DNA of 57,773 nt from Chloroflexota bacterium. GTDB lineage: Bacteria; Chloroflexota; Anaerolineae; UBA7937; B3-Chlor. The stretch covers positions 1 to 57,773 of the forward strand of contig JAUWLF010000015.1 of the NCBI GenBank assembly GCA_030613785.1, given 5' to 3'. The position numbers and the translations under genes are program-made. Below, piece after piece: positions 41,335-51,447 of the stretch; the first letter of the stretch is position 1; every line of letters begins with the position of its first letter. The notes beneath the pieces are model-generated. The model made no database searches, had not been told where the DNA came from, and was given only the letters and a program-made list of their open reading frames with translations.

Positions 41335-43713
41335 CTAGCGAATGGGCCTCTGTCGTCCGTCGTCCGCCAGCCACACGACTACGATCCGCGTTCTGCGACC
41401 TGGCGCACTCTCGACCGTCAACGCCGCCCCAATGCGCTCAGCCCGTTCGCGCATGATACGCAGGCCCATACGCTCCGCAGGAATCGAATCGGGGTCGAAC
41501 CCCCGGCCATCATCCTGGATGGTCAGTAGTAGCCGATCGGGCAGGTGCTGCAAAGTCGCAGTGACCTGGGTGGCCCTGGCGTGCTTGGTTATGTTGTTAA
41601 AGGCTTCCTGGGCGATCCGGTACAGGGCGATCTTGACCTCGGCCGGCACGTCCATCTCGCCCTGGACAGTCACCTCGACGGGCGTCTGGGTGCGACCGGT
41701 CAGGACATCGCCCAGTTGGTGCAGCAGTCTGCCCAGGCTCGCTTCCTCCAGGGCCGCCGGCCGCAACTCGAAGAGCAGGGTGCGCATTTCGGCCAGGGCG
41801 CCCCGGATCAACTGGAGCAATGTGGTCACGTTCCCTTGCACCTGCTCCGGGTTCCGCTCCCACACCCGGGGCAATGCCTCGGCGATCAGGCTGGCCGAGT
41901 AGATGGTCTGGGTCACCGAATCGTGCAGGTCGCGGGCCAGCCGGCTGCGTTCTTCCTCCGTGGCGGCGGCCTCGGCCTGTTCCAATAATCGGGCACTCTC
42001 AATGGCCGCAGCCAGGTCCGTGGCGATGGTTTCGGCCAGGCGCACGTCGTTCGCACCGAACAGGCGCCCCGGCTGGTCGCTCGCGACCGACATCAGGCCG
42101 ACCGCCGACCCTCGGATTACGAGCGGGACGAGCATGACACTCTGGACGTTCCGCTGCACCAGGAACTCGCGCACCGGGTCAGACAGTGGCAATGACCGCA
42201 CGTCCGGGATGATCTGTTACTTGGCCTCACGCAGCACCCGGCCGACAACGGGCATCTCGCTCAAGGACAGGTCCAGGGGCGTGGGCCTGGCCTGTTCGGA
42301 TCCGGGTTCAGACCAGACCTGAACGTAAGTTTCTTTCTTTCCGCCTTCCGACCAGATGATGTGCGCATATCGAGCCGCAAACAGGTCCGTCACAATCTCG
42401 CTGGCCTGTTGTAGCGTAGCCGGCAATTCGGTTGCGGTGGCGACGGTGTGAGCAATGCGATTGAGGGCAGCCAGCTCTTCAACGCGCTGGTGGAGCGCTT
42501 TCTCCGCTTGCATACGCTCCACAATCCGACCCACCCGTTCGGCAATGACATCCAACAATAGCTGCTCTTCCAGCAGGAAGGGGGCTCTCAGTTGCGATGC
42601 CTCCTCTGGCAAGAGACAGACCTCCACGACGCCGGCTGGCTGACCGCCCACGACTAGATCACTGGCCAATCGCAACGGGGTTTCCTGAAAGCGCTCTGTC
42701 TTGAATTCTCGATCCTCCAGCACGATGCGCGCCACGGTGGTTTCCGGGTACTGCCAGGCTGAGGGGATGAGATCCGCAGTTCCCTGCAAGATCTCGTCCA
42801 GGGAGATGTCCCGCCGCCCCGCCAGATCGGAGATGCCAAAGAGGCAATTCAGCTCCTTAACACGGCCGCCCCGTTCGTACGCCACTCGTTGGAGCTCTTC
42901 TTCGATCCGCACCCGGTCGGCGATCTCGCGGGCCAGTTGGTCGTTGGCGTCTTGAAGCTCCCCCGTGCGCTCCTCGACCAACGCTTCCAGGTTGTGACGA
43001 TGCTGAGCCAGTTCTTCCTCGGTCCGAATGACCTCGTTGGCCAGTTGCAGGCTTAGAACGATCGCCAAACCCAGGAAGCCAAAATCGCCGAGGTAGAGGG
43101 GCGCGATGCCCAGGTCGACCAGAATATCGACGATGATTGTAACGATGAACCAGAACATCCCCACGCCCAGCACCAGGGCCGCCCGGCGCTCGCCGCGGCG
43201 GAATTGCAGGGTACAGGCAACCAGTACGTAGCCGATGGCGACCAGGTTGGCCAGTAGAAAGACAAGGGCCCATGTGCTGTCGGTGGCTTCGACGTAGGCA
43301 AGTTGCTCCCCCCAGGGCAGGGTCACCGACGCCAATCCCAGGATCTCGTCGTGTATCAGGTTAGGCCTGACTACGTTGGCGATGCCTGTGCTTACAAATG
43401 CAGCCACCAGCAGTCCCAGAAAGATCCGTGGCTTCACGCCCGTGTAGAGGGCGACGTACCCGATGAGCAAGGACCAGGTCAGGACGACAAACACGCCATC
43501 CCAACGGGCCGAGGACATCCATTCGTGGACCGAGGTTGCGCTATAGTTGGCGATGCCGGTCAGGACGGTGGCGGCGTAGGACAGGGCAAAGAGAGAAAAG
43601 AGGAGGGTTGACCACCTATCGTCCTTGCGGCGCAGGCCTATGAACAGATAGAGGATGCCGAAAGCAAAGCATATGCCACTGACTACAGCCAAGGAAATGG
43701 CGTAAAAGCCCAT
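41335..43713 (-). pseudogene. 7TM-GAF sensor histidine kinase with in-frame stop
   Basis: One continuous 792-codon frame with a TAA at 42217-42219. The upstream part (ATG 43713, GGAAGGT before it, 499 codons) has seven TMs (~5-220), a coiled coil (EEELAQHRHNLEALVEERTG), a GAF-like region and the start of a second one, ending LREAK. Without shift, the frame continues after the stop with QIIPDVRSLPLSDPVREFLV. The downstream part has the rest of the GAF domain, HisKA_3 with RLARDLHDSVTQ (phospho-His) and a HATPase (YRIAQEAFNNITKHA, DDGRGFDPD). A GTG at 42201 could restart translation, giving a soluble kinase. A point mutation or sequencing error is the simplest reading. Confidence 0.8.
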
Positions 43714-43784
43714 TTTGCACCTTCCTCGCAAGATGGGTGTCTGCCCTCGCATTATAGCATGAGAAGGATTGGATGGAAAATGGC

Positions 43785-43854
43785 CGATGATCTTCATGAA
43801 CACCCTGCCGCTGTACGGAGCCCTCTCCGGTTACTTGCTCTTGAATGAGCCCAT
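43785..43854 (+). repeat. 70-bp fragment of the EamA transporter gene
   Basis: 69 of 70 bases equal 27618-27687. It reads the peptide around IFMNTLPLYGAL and YLLLNEPI with no gene around it. Transcriptional or recombination significance is unknown. Confidence 0.85.
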
Positions 43855-43987
43855 TCAGGTCTGGGGGAGCGCTTTCTCCCTTGCCCCTCTGGCATGTTGC
43901 ACTGTGGAGGTGAGCGGATTGCCGGTACGTGCGCGAGGGGAGATCCAAGCGGTAACTGTCCACTGGGGGCCGTGGAAGGAGTACTGG

Positions 43988-44016
43988 TTGCTCTTGAGGC
44001 CTGAAATCAGTATAGT
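43988..44016 (+). promoter_or_regulatory. Promoter of clpC
   Basis: TTGCTC (43988-43993), 17 bp, TATAGT (44011-44016). The ATG at 44074 follows with AGGAGAT. No CtsR- or HrcA-type operator was recognised. Confidence 0.6.
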
Positions 44017-44073
44017 TAATATGGATAGCGGCTATCGGCGTCCTTACCGATACTCGTATGAGAGGAGATCTCC

Positions 44074-46533
44074 ATGGCCGACAAGCTACGCAGATTCACC
44101 AAGAGAGCGCGGAGAGCCCTTGCCTATGCCCAGGAGGAGGCTCACCGCCTGAACCACCCCTACATTGGGACCGAGCATTTGCTGCTCGGTTTGGTGAGAG
44201 AAGAGAACTGCGTGGCGGCCAGGGTCTTGCACAGTCTTGGCGTTGAGGCTGACACGGTCCGGAATGCCGTCGAGGAGATCATTGGCCCTGAGGAGCGCAA
44301 AGCTATGCCCAGGCTTGGTCTCAGTCCGCGCACCAAGATGATCATAGAGCTCGCCGTGAACCAGGCGCGAGACAGAGGCAACAAGTACATCGGCACCGAA
44401 CACCTCCTGCTTGGCATGGTGCAGGAGGCAGAGGGTATCGGCGTGGATATACTCAAGAGCCTTGGGGTCACCAGGGAGAAAGTCCAGAGTCAGACAGAGC
44501 AGTTGGCCATGGAGGGGCACAGTGCTGGTCAAGAAGGGGCCCAGAAAGGGAAACAGACCCCTTTGATAGACGAGTTGGGCATTGACCTGACGGTTCAGGC
44601 GGCGGAGAACAAGCTGGATCCGGTCGTCGGCCGCGAGAACGAGATACAACGGGTGGTGCAGATCCTGTCCCGTCGTACGAAGAACAACCCTGCGCTGATC
44701 GGAGAGTCGGGGGTAGGCAAGACCGCCATCGTTGAGGGGCTGGCACAGCTCATCGCCTCAGATAGAGTGCCCGAGAGCCTCAGGAACAAACGCATGGTGA
44801 TGCTCGATGTGGGCTCACTGGTGGCGGGCACGATCTACCGAGGGCAGTTTGAGGAGCGGCTGAAGAAGGTAATCAAGGAAATCAAAGAGAGCGACGCCAT
44901 CCTCTTCATTGACGAGGTGCACATGCTGGTGGGGGCCGGTTCCGCTGGCAGTTCCGTGGATGCGGCCAACATTCTCAAGCCGGCCCTGGCGAGGGGCGAA
45001 CTGCAATGCATTGGCGCCACGACCCTCGACGAGTATCGGAAGTACATCGAGGGCGATGCCTCCCTGGAGCGGCGTTTCCAGCCTATCTTCGTGGAGGAGC
45101 CGACCGTCGAAGAGAGCATCGAGATCCTGCGTGGGATAAAGGACCGGTACGAGGCCCATCACAAGCTCCATATCACCGATGACGCGCTGTGTACGGCGGT
45201 CTACCTGTCTTCGCGATATGTGCCCGATCGACATCTGCCGGACAAGGCCATTGACCTGATGGATGAGGCCGCTTCCCGGGTGAGAATCTACAAGATCCCC
45301 CACATCGTCGGCTTGAAGGACTCCCTCAACGATCTGAAGTCGGTTCAGGAGGAGAAGGAGCAGGCCTTTGAGGAAGAGCGGATCGAAGAGGCCGTGGTGT
45401 TGAGGGAGCGGGAGGTTCAACTGGAGGAGGAGATAGGTCAGATGCGCCTGGGATGGGAGGACTCTTCCGAGGGCGCACCTCTGCAGGTGACCGAGGAAGA
45501 TGTGGCCGAGGTGGTCTCCATGTGGACTGGGATTCCGGTGACTCGAATCGCCAGCACCGAGCAGGAACGGCTGCTGCGGATGGAGGAGGAGATACACCGC
45601 CGTATTGTGGGTCAAGACGAGGCGATCAGCACCATAGCGAAGGCGGTGCGTCGGGCACGAGCAGGATTGAAGGACCCCAAGCGTCCCATCGGCTCGTTCA
45701 TCTTCCTGGGACCCACGGGAGTGGGAAAGACCGAGTCGGCGAAGGCGCTGGCGGAGTTCATGTTTGGCAGCGAGGATGCGCTGATCAAGCTGGACATGTC
45801 GGAATTCATGGAGAGGCACACCGTGGCTCGTCTGGTTGGTGCCCCCCCAGGCTACGTAGGATATGAGGACGGAGGGCAACTGACCGAGGCTGTCCGTCGC
45901 CGCCCGTACTCCGTGGTTCTTTTCGACGAGATAGAGAAAGCGCACTCCGAAGCCTTCAATATGCTATTGCAGATCCTGGAGGACGGTCACCTGTCGGATG
46001 CCAAGGGACGTCGCGTGGATTTCCGCAATGCGATCATTCTCATGACCTCCAATGTGGCGGCGGAGAACTTGACGAGGGAAATGTCCGTAGGCTTCAAGTT
46101 GACCCAAGATGGCGCCAAGACGGCTGAGCAAGAGTATGAGAAGATGAAGGAGAAAGTCCTCGACCAGCTCAAGAAGGCTTTCCGCCCGGAGTTCCTGAAC
46201 CGCATAGATGCCATCGTCGTCTTCCGCGCACTGACCGAGGCACAGATCAGGGAGATCGTGGATCTAATGTTGAACCAACTTCAGGAGCGTCTCGACGAGC
46301 ATCAGGTCACGCTAGAGGCTACGGAGGAGGCCAAGCAACTCCTGGCGAAGGAAGGGTACGATCCTCACTTCGGTGCTCGTCCGTTGCGGCGCGTTATTCA
46401 GACGATGATCGAAGAACCTCTGTCTGAGGCCATACTGGCCGGGGAGTTCAAGTCTGGCGACACGGTAGTCCTGGAAGCTGAGGACGACGAGATCAAGCTG
46501 CTGACCAAGGAGTTGGTGGGAGCAGGCAACTAG
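44074..46533 (+). CDS. clpC: ClpC-type AAA+ unfoldase
   Basis: An 819-residue protein, normal for ClpC. Two Clp_N repeats (~1-145; [34 protein letters not shown]). AAA module 1 has GESGVGKTA (~209) and [10 protein letters not shown] middle UVR-like coiled segment (~410-450) is followed by AAA module 2 with [10 protein letters not shown] (~546) and [10 protein letters not shown]. The C-terminal D2-small domain has [12 protein letters not shown]. It feeds unfolded proteins to ClpP, and adaptors bind the N-domain. It lies directly before radA, an arrangement seen in Gram-positive-type genomes. Confidence 0.97.
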   Translation: MADKLRRFTKRARRALAYAQEEAHRLNHPYIGTEHLLLGLVREENCVAARVLHSLGVEADTVRNAVEEIIGPEERKAMPRLGLSPRTKMIIELAVNQARDRGNKYIGTEHLLLGMVQEAEGIGVDILKSLGVTREKVQSQTEQLAMEGHSAGQEGAQKGKQTPLIDELGIDLTVQAAENKLDPVVGRENEIQRVVQILSRRTKNNPALIGESGVGKTAIVEGLAQLIASDRVPESLRNKRMVMLDVGSLVAGTIYRGQFEERLKKVIKEIKESDAILFIDEVHMLVGAGSAGSSVDAANILKPALARGELQCIGATTLDEYRKYIEGDASLERRFQPIFVEEPTVEESIEILRGIKDRYEAHHKLHITDDALCTAVYLSSRYVPDRHLPDKAIDLMDEAASRVRIYKIPHIVGLKDSLNDLKSVQEEKEQAFEEERIEEAVVLREREVQLEEEIGQMRLGWEDSSEGAPLQVTEEDVAEVVSMWTGIPVTRIASTEQERLLRMEEEIHRRIVGQDEAISTIAKAVRRARAGLKDPKRPIGSFIFLGPTGVGKTESAKALAEFMFGSEDALIKLDMSEFMERHTVARLVGAPPGYVGYEDGGQLTEAVRRRPYSVVLFDEIEKAHSEAFNMLLQILEDGHLSDAKGRRVDFRNAIILMTSNVAAENLTREMSVGFKLTQDGAKTAEQEYEKMKEKVLDQLKKAFRPEFLNRIDAIVVFRALTEAQIREIVDLMLNQLQERLDEHQVTLEATEEAKQLLAKEGYDPHFGARPLRRVIQTMIEEPLSEAILAGEFKSGDTVVLEAEDDEIKLLTKELVGAGN

Positions 46534-46574
46534 GCACAAAGGTCAACACGTAGCGGAAGGGTAGGTTCCAGTTC

Positions 46575-47939
46575 ATGACCAAGCGCCGCGCCAAGGCTAT
46601 CCACATCTGCCAGCAGTGCGGGGCTCAGTCTCTAAAATGGGTGGGACGCTGCCCGGATTGTGGCGAATGGAATAGTATGGTCGAGACGGTGGAGAGCAGG
46701 GAGAGCTCTCCACCGTCGTCTATTATGCCCCGCGCCAAGCCACAGCGTCTGTCAGAGGTACCGGCCGAGGGGTTCCAGCGCCTTCAGGTACCCATGGCCG
46801 AGTTCAGCCGTGTGCTGGGCGGTGGCATCGTCCCAGGGTCCACGGTGCTCATCGCTGGGGATCCGGGCATCGGCAAATCCACCTTGCTCCTGCAAGTCGC
46901 GGCAGTGTTGAGCGAGACGCTGGGCAAGGTGCTATATGTCTCGGGGGAGGAATCGGCCCCCCAGATCAAGATCCGAGCGGAGCGATTGGGCATCTCCACC
47001 GAGGATTTGTATCTCCTCACCGAGACAGATATGGACCTCATTGTGGACCACATCTACCAGTTGGCGCCCAGACTGGTGGTCGTGGACTCCATACAGGCGG
47101 TCCACGTTCCTGATCTGACCTCGGCTGCCGGCAACATCAGTCAGGTGCGGGAATCGACCGCGCGTCTGCTGAATGTCGCCAAGGGCGAAGGGGTGCCCGT
47201 GTTCATCGTGGGTCACGTGACCAAGCAGGGGGCCATCGCTGGGCCTCGGGTGCTGGAACACATGGTCGACACGGTGCTCTACCTGGAAGGTGAGCGCTTC
47301 CACTCCTATCGCCTGTTGCGCACCGTCAAGAACCGTTTCGGCTCCACCGATGAGCTGGGCGTGTTCGAGATGAGCGGGCAAGGGATGCTGGAGGTGCCCA
47401 ACCCGTCTGAGGCGTTCCTCTCGGAGCGCTCCGAAGGCACAGGCTCAGCCATCGCCGTTACCCTGGAGGGAACTCGTCCCCTGTTGGTGGAGATTCAAGC
47501 TTTGTCCAGCACCACCAGCTTCGGCTTGCCTCGACGTACCGCGAACGGCATAGACTTCAACCGTTTGCTCTTGTTGGTCGCCGTGTTGAGCAAGCGGATG
47601 GGGCTGCGCCTCCACGATCAGGACCTGTTCGTCAACGTGGTGGGAGGCTTGAGGATCAACGAGCCTGCGGTGGATTTGAGCGTGGCGGTGGCTATCGCCT
47701 CCAGCTTCCGTGACGTCCCCGTAGCCCACGACCTGGCTATTGTGGGCGAGATAGGGTTGTCGGGGGAGCTACGTTCCGTCAGCCAGCCGATGAAAAGGTT
47801 GAATGAGGCAGCCAGATTGGGGTTCAAGCGGTGTCTGCTGCCTCGGTCGGTGCGAGTGTCGAAGGACCGGCCTGCTGGATTGGAGGTAGTTAAGGCGCGC
47901 TCCCTGCGCGAAGCGCTGGATGTGGCGCTGGGCAAGTGA
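46575..47939 (+). CDS. radA: DNA repair protein RadA/Sms
   Basis: A 454-residue protein, normal length. A zinc finger with C12, C15, C26 and C29 is followed by a RecA-like ATPase with GDPGIGKST (~95). The KNRFGST motif (~252) is diagnostic. The C-terminal Lon-like domain has LRINEPAVDLSVAVAIASS. RadA promotes branch migration in recombination and repair. It starts 41 bases after clpC, probably in the same transcript. No disA or carD follows. Confidence 0.97.
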   Translation: MTKRRAKAIHICQQCGAQSLKWVGRCPDCGEWNSMVETVESRESSPPSSIMPRAKPQRLSEVPAEGFQRLQVPMAEFSRVLGGGIVPGSTVLIAGDPGIGKSTLLLQVAAVLSETLGKVLYVSGEESAPQIKIRAERLGISTEDLYLLTETDMDLIVDHIYQLAPRLVVVDSIQAVHVPDLTSAAGNISQVRESTARLLNVAKGEGVPVFIVGHVTKQGAIAGPRVLEHMVDTVLYLEGERFHSYRLLRTVKNRFGSTDELGVFEMSGQGMLEVPNPSEAFLSERSEGTGSAIAVTLEGTRPLLVEIQALSSTTSFGLPRRTANGIDFNRLLLLVAVLSKRMGLRLHDQDLFVNVVGGLRINEPAVDLSVAVAIASSFRDVPVAHDLAIVGEIGLSGELRSVSQPMKRLNEAARLGFKRCLLPRSVRVSKDRPAGLEVVKARSLREALDVALGK

Positions 47940-48001
47940 CCGCCATTCAGCATGGATGCGGAGAACGGAGCGCTCCAGGGTGCAGGGCTGAGTGAGTGCC
48001 C

Positions 48002-49027
48002 TCAGCCACGCCCCTTCAGCACCCGCAACGCTCGCAGTGTCACCCATTTGCTGGGTTTCTTCTTCTCCTCGATGTCTACCCACGTCTTCCCGTTGTAGGT
48101 GTACTCCATCGTCCAGCGGCCCTGCTGGTCCTGCTTCCCTGACACCACGTCCATGGCGGCCCCCAGACGCGGGTCGGTGGCATAGCCAAACCTGGTCAGC
48201 ACCTCAAGGTTCTGCAGGACGTCGGTGACGTAGAACAGAGGGTAGCCAAACCTGAACCAGCTTCGGCTGGGCTTGGTGCTGTATCCCATAGGGTAGTCGG
48301 CGATGGCGGGGTCTCGGCCCAGGAGGAACTCAAGGCCCATCTCGACAGCCTGTTGAATGAGCGGAGTGCGGGCGACGTCTGGCAGCTTGCTGAAGGCCAG
48401 CATCACCTTGACCGCGCCCCAGGCGCAGGGCTTCCTGTTGTTGGCTGAGCAGCAAAAGCCTGGGCCACAGGTGGCCGATTTGAGGTAGCGCAGGGGTGCG
48501 CCCTTCTCCTCCCACGGAGCGATGCCTTCACCCGTGACCACCCTTGCCAGCCATTCGAGAGCGCCATGCAGCCGCTCATCCCCCAGCCAGCCCAGGTCCA
48601 GCAGCGCCGCGCTGAGGTTTCCCATGAGGCAAAGGATGGCACCTCCTTGCGTCCGGGTGGCGGAGAAGGCGCCGTTCTTGTCGATAGCATGTTCTAGCAG
48701 GTACTCGCAGGCCTTCTGTATACGCGGATCGCTGCCATCCGCGCCGAGCTGAGCGAGCATGCTCACCGACCAGACAATGCTGCGGTACTTGGGACGGTAG
48801 CCTGGCCCGGGCTCCACCCAGTAGCCGTCGGCCTCCTGGGCCTCGAGGATTGTCGGCACCGGCCCGGTGGACATCACGGTGCGCCGCGCCTCCAACACCT
48901 CTGGGTCGTCGTGTGCCTTGTCGAGGAGATCGCCCAGGGCGAAGTAGCGCACTCCGGGGCTGTCAAGGTCCGGCTCCAAGAGCCATGGCAGTGGGTCGTC
49001 GTTCAGGTCCCTGATCCAGTCTTTCAT
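48002..49027 (-). CDS. Terpenoid-cyclase-fold (alpha/alpha toroid) protein
   Basis: A 341-residue protein, ATG 49027 with GAGGAGAC upstream. Repeated inner/outer helices of a prenyltransferase-type toroid: ADGYWVEPGPGYRPKYRSIV, SMLAQLGADGSDPRIQKACE, AFSATRTQGGAILCLMGNLS, LARVVTGEGIAPWE. It lacks the DxDD motif of squalene cyclases, so the cyclase reaction is not supported. Such proteins are frequent in Chloroflexota with unknown function. It is convergent with radA. Confidence 0.7.
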   Translation of the reverse strand: MKDWIRDLNDDPLPWLLEPDLDSPGVRYFALGDLLDKAHDDPEVLEARRTVMSTGPVPTILEAQEADGYWVEPGPGYRPKYRSIVWSVSMLAQLGADGSDPRIQKACEYLLEHAIDKNGAFSATRTQGGAILCLMGNLSAALLDLGWLGDERLHGALEWLARVVTGEGIAPWEEKGAPLRYLKSATCGPGFCCSANNRKPCAWGAVKVMLAFSKLPDVARTPLIQQAVEMGLEFLLGRDPAIADYPMGYSTKPSRSWFRFGYPLFYVTDVLQNLEVLTRFGYATDPRLGAAMDVVSGKQDQQGRWTMEYTYNGKTWVDIEEKKKPSKWVTLRALRVLKGRG

Positions 49028-49159
49028 CGTCTCCTCTCTTCTTCCCGAAGCACCTCCGAGATGTTCATAGTGTTGGATTCAATCTATGGTACACGAAGCG
49101 GGGCTGTGATACAATGCTCACATGGCTGGCGCGGAGGCTCGGATCCTGCGCGATGTCTG

Positions 49160-49312
49160 ATGATTCATCCCGATGGTTCTCCAAGAGGAGCCGGTGCCGG
49201 AAAGACCTACACCTTCGGAAGGCTACTCGCGAAGGATCTGAAGTTGGCGGCCGGGCTGGTGAGGTCTCTTGAGGAGGAGATCGTGCGGCCGGGAAGTGAG
49301 TTGGAGAGATGA
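49160..49312 (+). CDS. Short protein coupled to the following gene (doubtful)
   Basis: A 50-residue frame from ATG 49160 (IHPDGSPRGAGAGKTYTFG, then KLAAGLVRSLEEEIVRPG) whose TGA overlaps the ATG of 49309 (ATGA). The overlap argues for translation. The sequence has no recognised domain, and a competing frame starts at 49153. Confidence 0.3.
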   Translation: MIHPDGSPRGAGAGKTYTFGRLLAKDLKLAAGLVRSLEEEIVRPGSELER

Positions 49313-49587
49313 AGGACTGGCAGAAGGCGCTGAGCGAAGAACTGCAATCAGGACTGGTCGCCTACACGGAGGATGGGCGGGAGACCCAGGTGCGGTTAGA
49401 CTTTGACTCCAAGGGCGGGACGCTATGCCTCGAATGGGAAGACGGTGATGACCAGCAATGGTATCTGACCATCCCGTATGCAATGCTCATGGCCCTAACG
49501 GAACCGATGGTGAAGCGGCTGTATCCTGCAGCGCGCCCTAGACGGCGGAAGAAGGGTACTAGCGGAGGGGCGCGATCCAAAGAGTGA
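49309..49587 (+). CDS. Small hypothetical protein, 92 aa
   Basis: ATG 49309 in an ATGA overlap with the previous frame. Acidic beta-rich core (GLVAYTEDGRETQVRLDFD, LCLEWEDGDDQQWYLTIP), a helix (MLMALTEPMVKRLY) and a basic Arg/Lys-rich tail. No family recognised; cytosolic. Confidence 0.5.
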   Translation: MKDWQKALSEELQSGLVAYTEDGRETQVRLDFDSKGGTLCLEWEDGDDQQWYLTIPYAMLMALTEPMVKRLYPAARPRRRKKGTSGGARSKE

Positions 49588-49719
49588 GCGCCGGGCTGGA
49601 AGAGGCAAGCGAGACTAGCCTCTTGATCCTTTCTCCATGGAATTCAGTACCGCTGGCTACAAGAGTGCCGGCTAGCACTGACCTCGTGGGTTTATTGTAA
49701 CTTAGAAGGAGGGATTGTC

Positions 49720-50697
49720 ATGAAGCGATTACATGAAGGCTTGGACTACACACTCTATAAGATCTATGCCTTTGGTGGAGGACTGGTTTATGTTGCTTAC
49801 GTTCTTGCTGCAACGCTCATCTTTGATGCGCTGAGTCTCCCTGGGCCACAAACGTCTCTTGTCCTTTTGGGGCCGTTGATGCTTTGGTTTGCCGGCATTC
49901 TGTTGTTTTGGTGGTGGGTATTCCTATTCAAAGGCAACAAGGAGCTGGAAGAACTGGCCCAGGCGCCGGAGAAAGGATTGCCAGGTATCAAGTCACTAAA
50001 GAGCTGGAACACACTGCACCAGGCGATGGCGATTTCCGGTGGGAATGCAGAAGAGTTCATAAGGAACGCCAAAAAGGCGAACCGACCAATACTCGTATGG
50101 TATGGCTTCATGAATCTACTGCCTGTCTGGATTTTTGCCCCCATCGCTCTGGGTTCTTTGGGAATCATGCGACTGGACCTTGGGATTTGGCTTGGTGGAG
50201 TGTTTGTATGGATCGTTTTGATGCTTGTCGTGACATACGTTCTCTTGGGTTGGGGCAGCAGAACTGCGGAGGAGGCTTATTTGGCCCCATTGGGGCTGGC
50301 AGTATCCCAAGTGCCGGGGCTGAAACCAGATGTGATTGCACTAATTGGAGGTGGCCAGATACTGATCCCGGATGGCCCAGCCATTGTCGAGGGAATGCGC
50401 CATGGACGCTTGGTGCATATCGAAACGATTGATAGACACAGCCTGACGGTGTTGCAGGCCAAGTTGCCCGAGTTTGCGGTGCAAAGTGAAGATGGCAAAC
50501 TGGTCCCTGACAAGGGTGCGCCGGAAACCGTGGTAGGGGCTCTCAAGAGCCTGCGCAAAGCCAAGCGCTGGCGGGGAATAGAAGTGAATGCTGGCTCCGA
50601 GGGAATCGGTATTCAACGTGAATCAAAGGGTACGAATATGTGGTTGTATGATCTATGGTTGGCTGAATACTTGATGGACAAAATCAGTACTGGCTAG
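49720..50697 (+). CDS. Membrane protein with soluble C-terminal domain, 325 aa
   Basis: ATG 49720 after AGAAGGAGGG. Four TM segments (~22-42, 47-70, 124-145 and 152-175), then ~150 cytosolic residues with SQVPGLKPDVIALIGGGQIL and HIETIDRHSLTVLQAKLPEF. The sequence is more AT-rich than genes upstream. Its TAG lies inside an attC-like box (50695-50701), which hints that it was once a cassette. Family unknown. Confidence 0.65.
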   Translation: MKRLHEGLDYTLYKIYAFGGGLVYVAYVLAATLIFDALSLPGPQTSLVLLGPLMLWFAGILLFWWWVFLFKGNKELEELAQAPEKGLPGIKSLKSWNTLHQAMAISGGNAEEFIRNAKKANRPILVWYGFMNLLPVWIFAPIALGSLGIMRLDLGIWLGGVFVWIVLMLVVTYVLLGWGSRTAEEAYLAPLGLAVSQVPGLKPDVIALIGGGQILIPDGPAIVEGMRHGRLVHIETIDRHSLTVLQAKLPEFAVQSEDGKLVPDKGAPETVVGALKSLRKAKRWRGIEVNAGSEGIGIQRESKGTNMWLYDLWLAEYLMDKISTG

Positions 50698-50719
50698 CAA
50701 TGGCTTGCACCCGACGGGT
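50695..50719 (+). other. Possible degenerate attC half-site
   Basis: TAGCAAT followed by GGCTTGCACCCGACGG resembles the left half of the attC sites downstream (compare TAGCAAC at 54459; L box TGCA-CCG-AC). No matching right half was found. Confidence 0.35.
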
Positions 50720-50787
50720 TCGCCCCGCTGTCCTCGTCACTACCTAGAAGGAATGGGGCATACGGTGATCGGAGGTGAAAGAACACA

Positions 50788-51189
50788 ATGAACATCATCG
50801 CTTTGCTGGTCGGCGTCTTCTTCATCGTCCATGGGCTGATTCACATTCTCTATGCTGTGCCGGCTCCCAATCAGAGCTGGCCCTTCGACCTTAGCCAGTC
50901 GTGGCTCCTCGCCAGATTGGGGCTTGGGGAGAGAGTGCTCCGAGGGTTGGGCACGGTCTTGTTGATGGCGGCGCTGGCCGGGTTTGTGCTTGCGGGTTTG
51001 GGGGTCTTTGGCATTCCTCTTCTGAAGGACGTGTGGCGTACCGTTGCTGCTGCTTCTTCTGTCGTGTCCTTTGTTCTGATTGGATTGTTCTGGCATCGGT
51101 CGCTCATCATCGGTCTTCTCATAGATGCAGCGATCTTCGTAGCGCTTGTATGGGCGGCGTGGCCCTCCGTAGCGATGATTGGGTCCTAG
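50788..51189 (+). CDS. Small four-helix membrane protein, 133 aa
   Basis: ATG 50788 after GGAGGTGAAAGAA. Four TMs: NIIALLVGVFFIVHGLIHIL, GTVLLMAALAGFVLAGLGVF, AASSVVSFVLIGLFWHRSLI, IGLLIDAAIFVALVWAAW. The 'HGLIHILY' start recurs in uncharacterised membrane proteins. Function unknown. Confidence 0.65.
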   Translation: MNIIALLVGVFFIVHGLIHILYAVPAPNQSWPFDLSQSWLLARLGLGERVLRGLGTVLLMAALAGFVLAGLGVFGIPLLKDVWRTVAAASSVVSFVLIGLFWHRSLIIGLLIDAAIFVALVWAAWPSVAMIGS

Positions 51190-51447
51190 GGGGATGGGCA
51201 GCCCCCATCACGCGCGCAACTGAGCGGGCTATCGCTCGCGTACTTCGGCGATGCAATGGCCAGCGGAGGTGTCTTCGAGCCGGGTTCCTCACCCTGGACG
51301 CCCGTGGCGGCAGAATGGCGCATCCCGATGGTTCTGCAATAAGACCCGCTGGGGGACATCATGCAGAGCAGTTTTGCAGGCTTGCAGGATGCATTGTCGC
51401 ATACTATTCTGAATATGGCCGAATCAAAGTAAATTTGGAGGAAACTC
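51190..51447. other. Region before the first cassette gene
   Basis: 258 bases with no gene. No attC right box (GTTRRRY) complementary to the first cassette's left box ACCTAAT was found. The upstream boundary of the array is therefore not defined. Confidence 0.35.

Larger units (their letters stand above)
43714..44073. other. Intergenic stretch with EamA gene fragment and divergent promoters
   Basis: A 70-bp piece (43785-43854) matches 27618-27687 of the EamA gene with one mismatch. A minus-strand TATAAT (43751-43756) lies before the kinase, without a clear -35. A plus-strand promoter (43988-44016) serves clpC. Confidence 0.6.

Noticed and set aside
42217-42219. Recoded stop codon (alternative genetic code or programmed readthrough) in the kinase
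   Set aside because: TAA ends other genes normally here, and no recoding signal is seen; a point mutation or error is simpler.
48911-49159. Extension of the frame ending at 49312 upstream into 48911
   Set aside because: It overlaps the start of the terpenoid-cyclase-fold gene on the other strand and looks non-coding.
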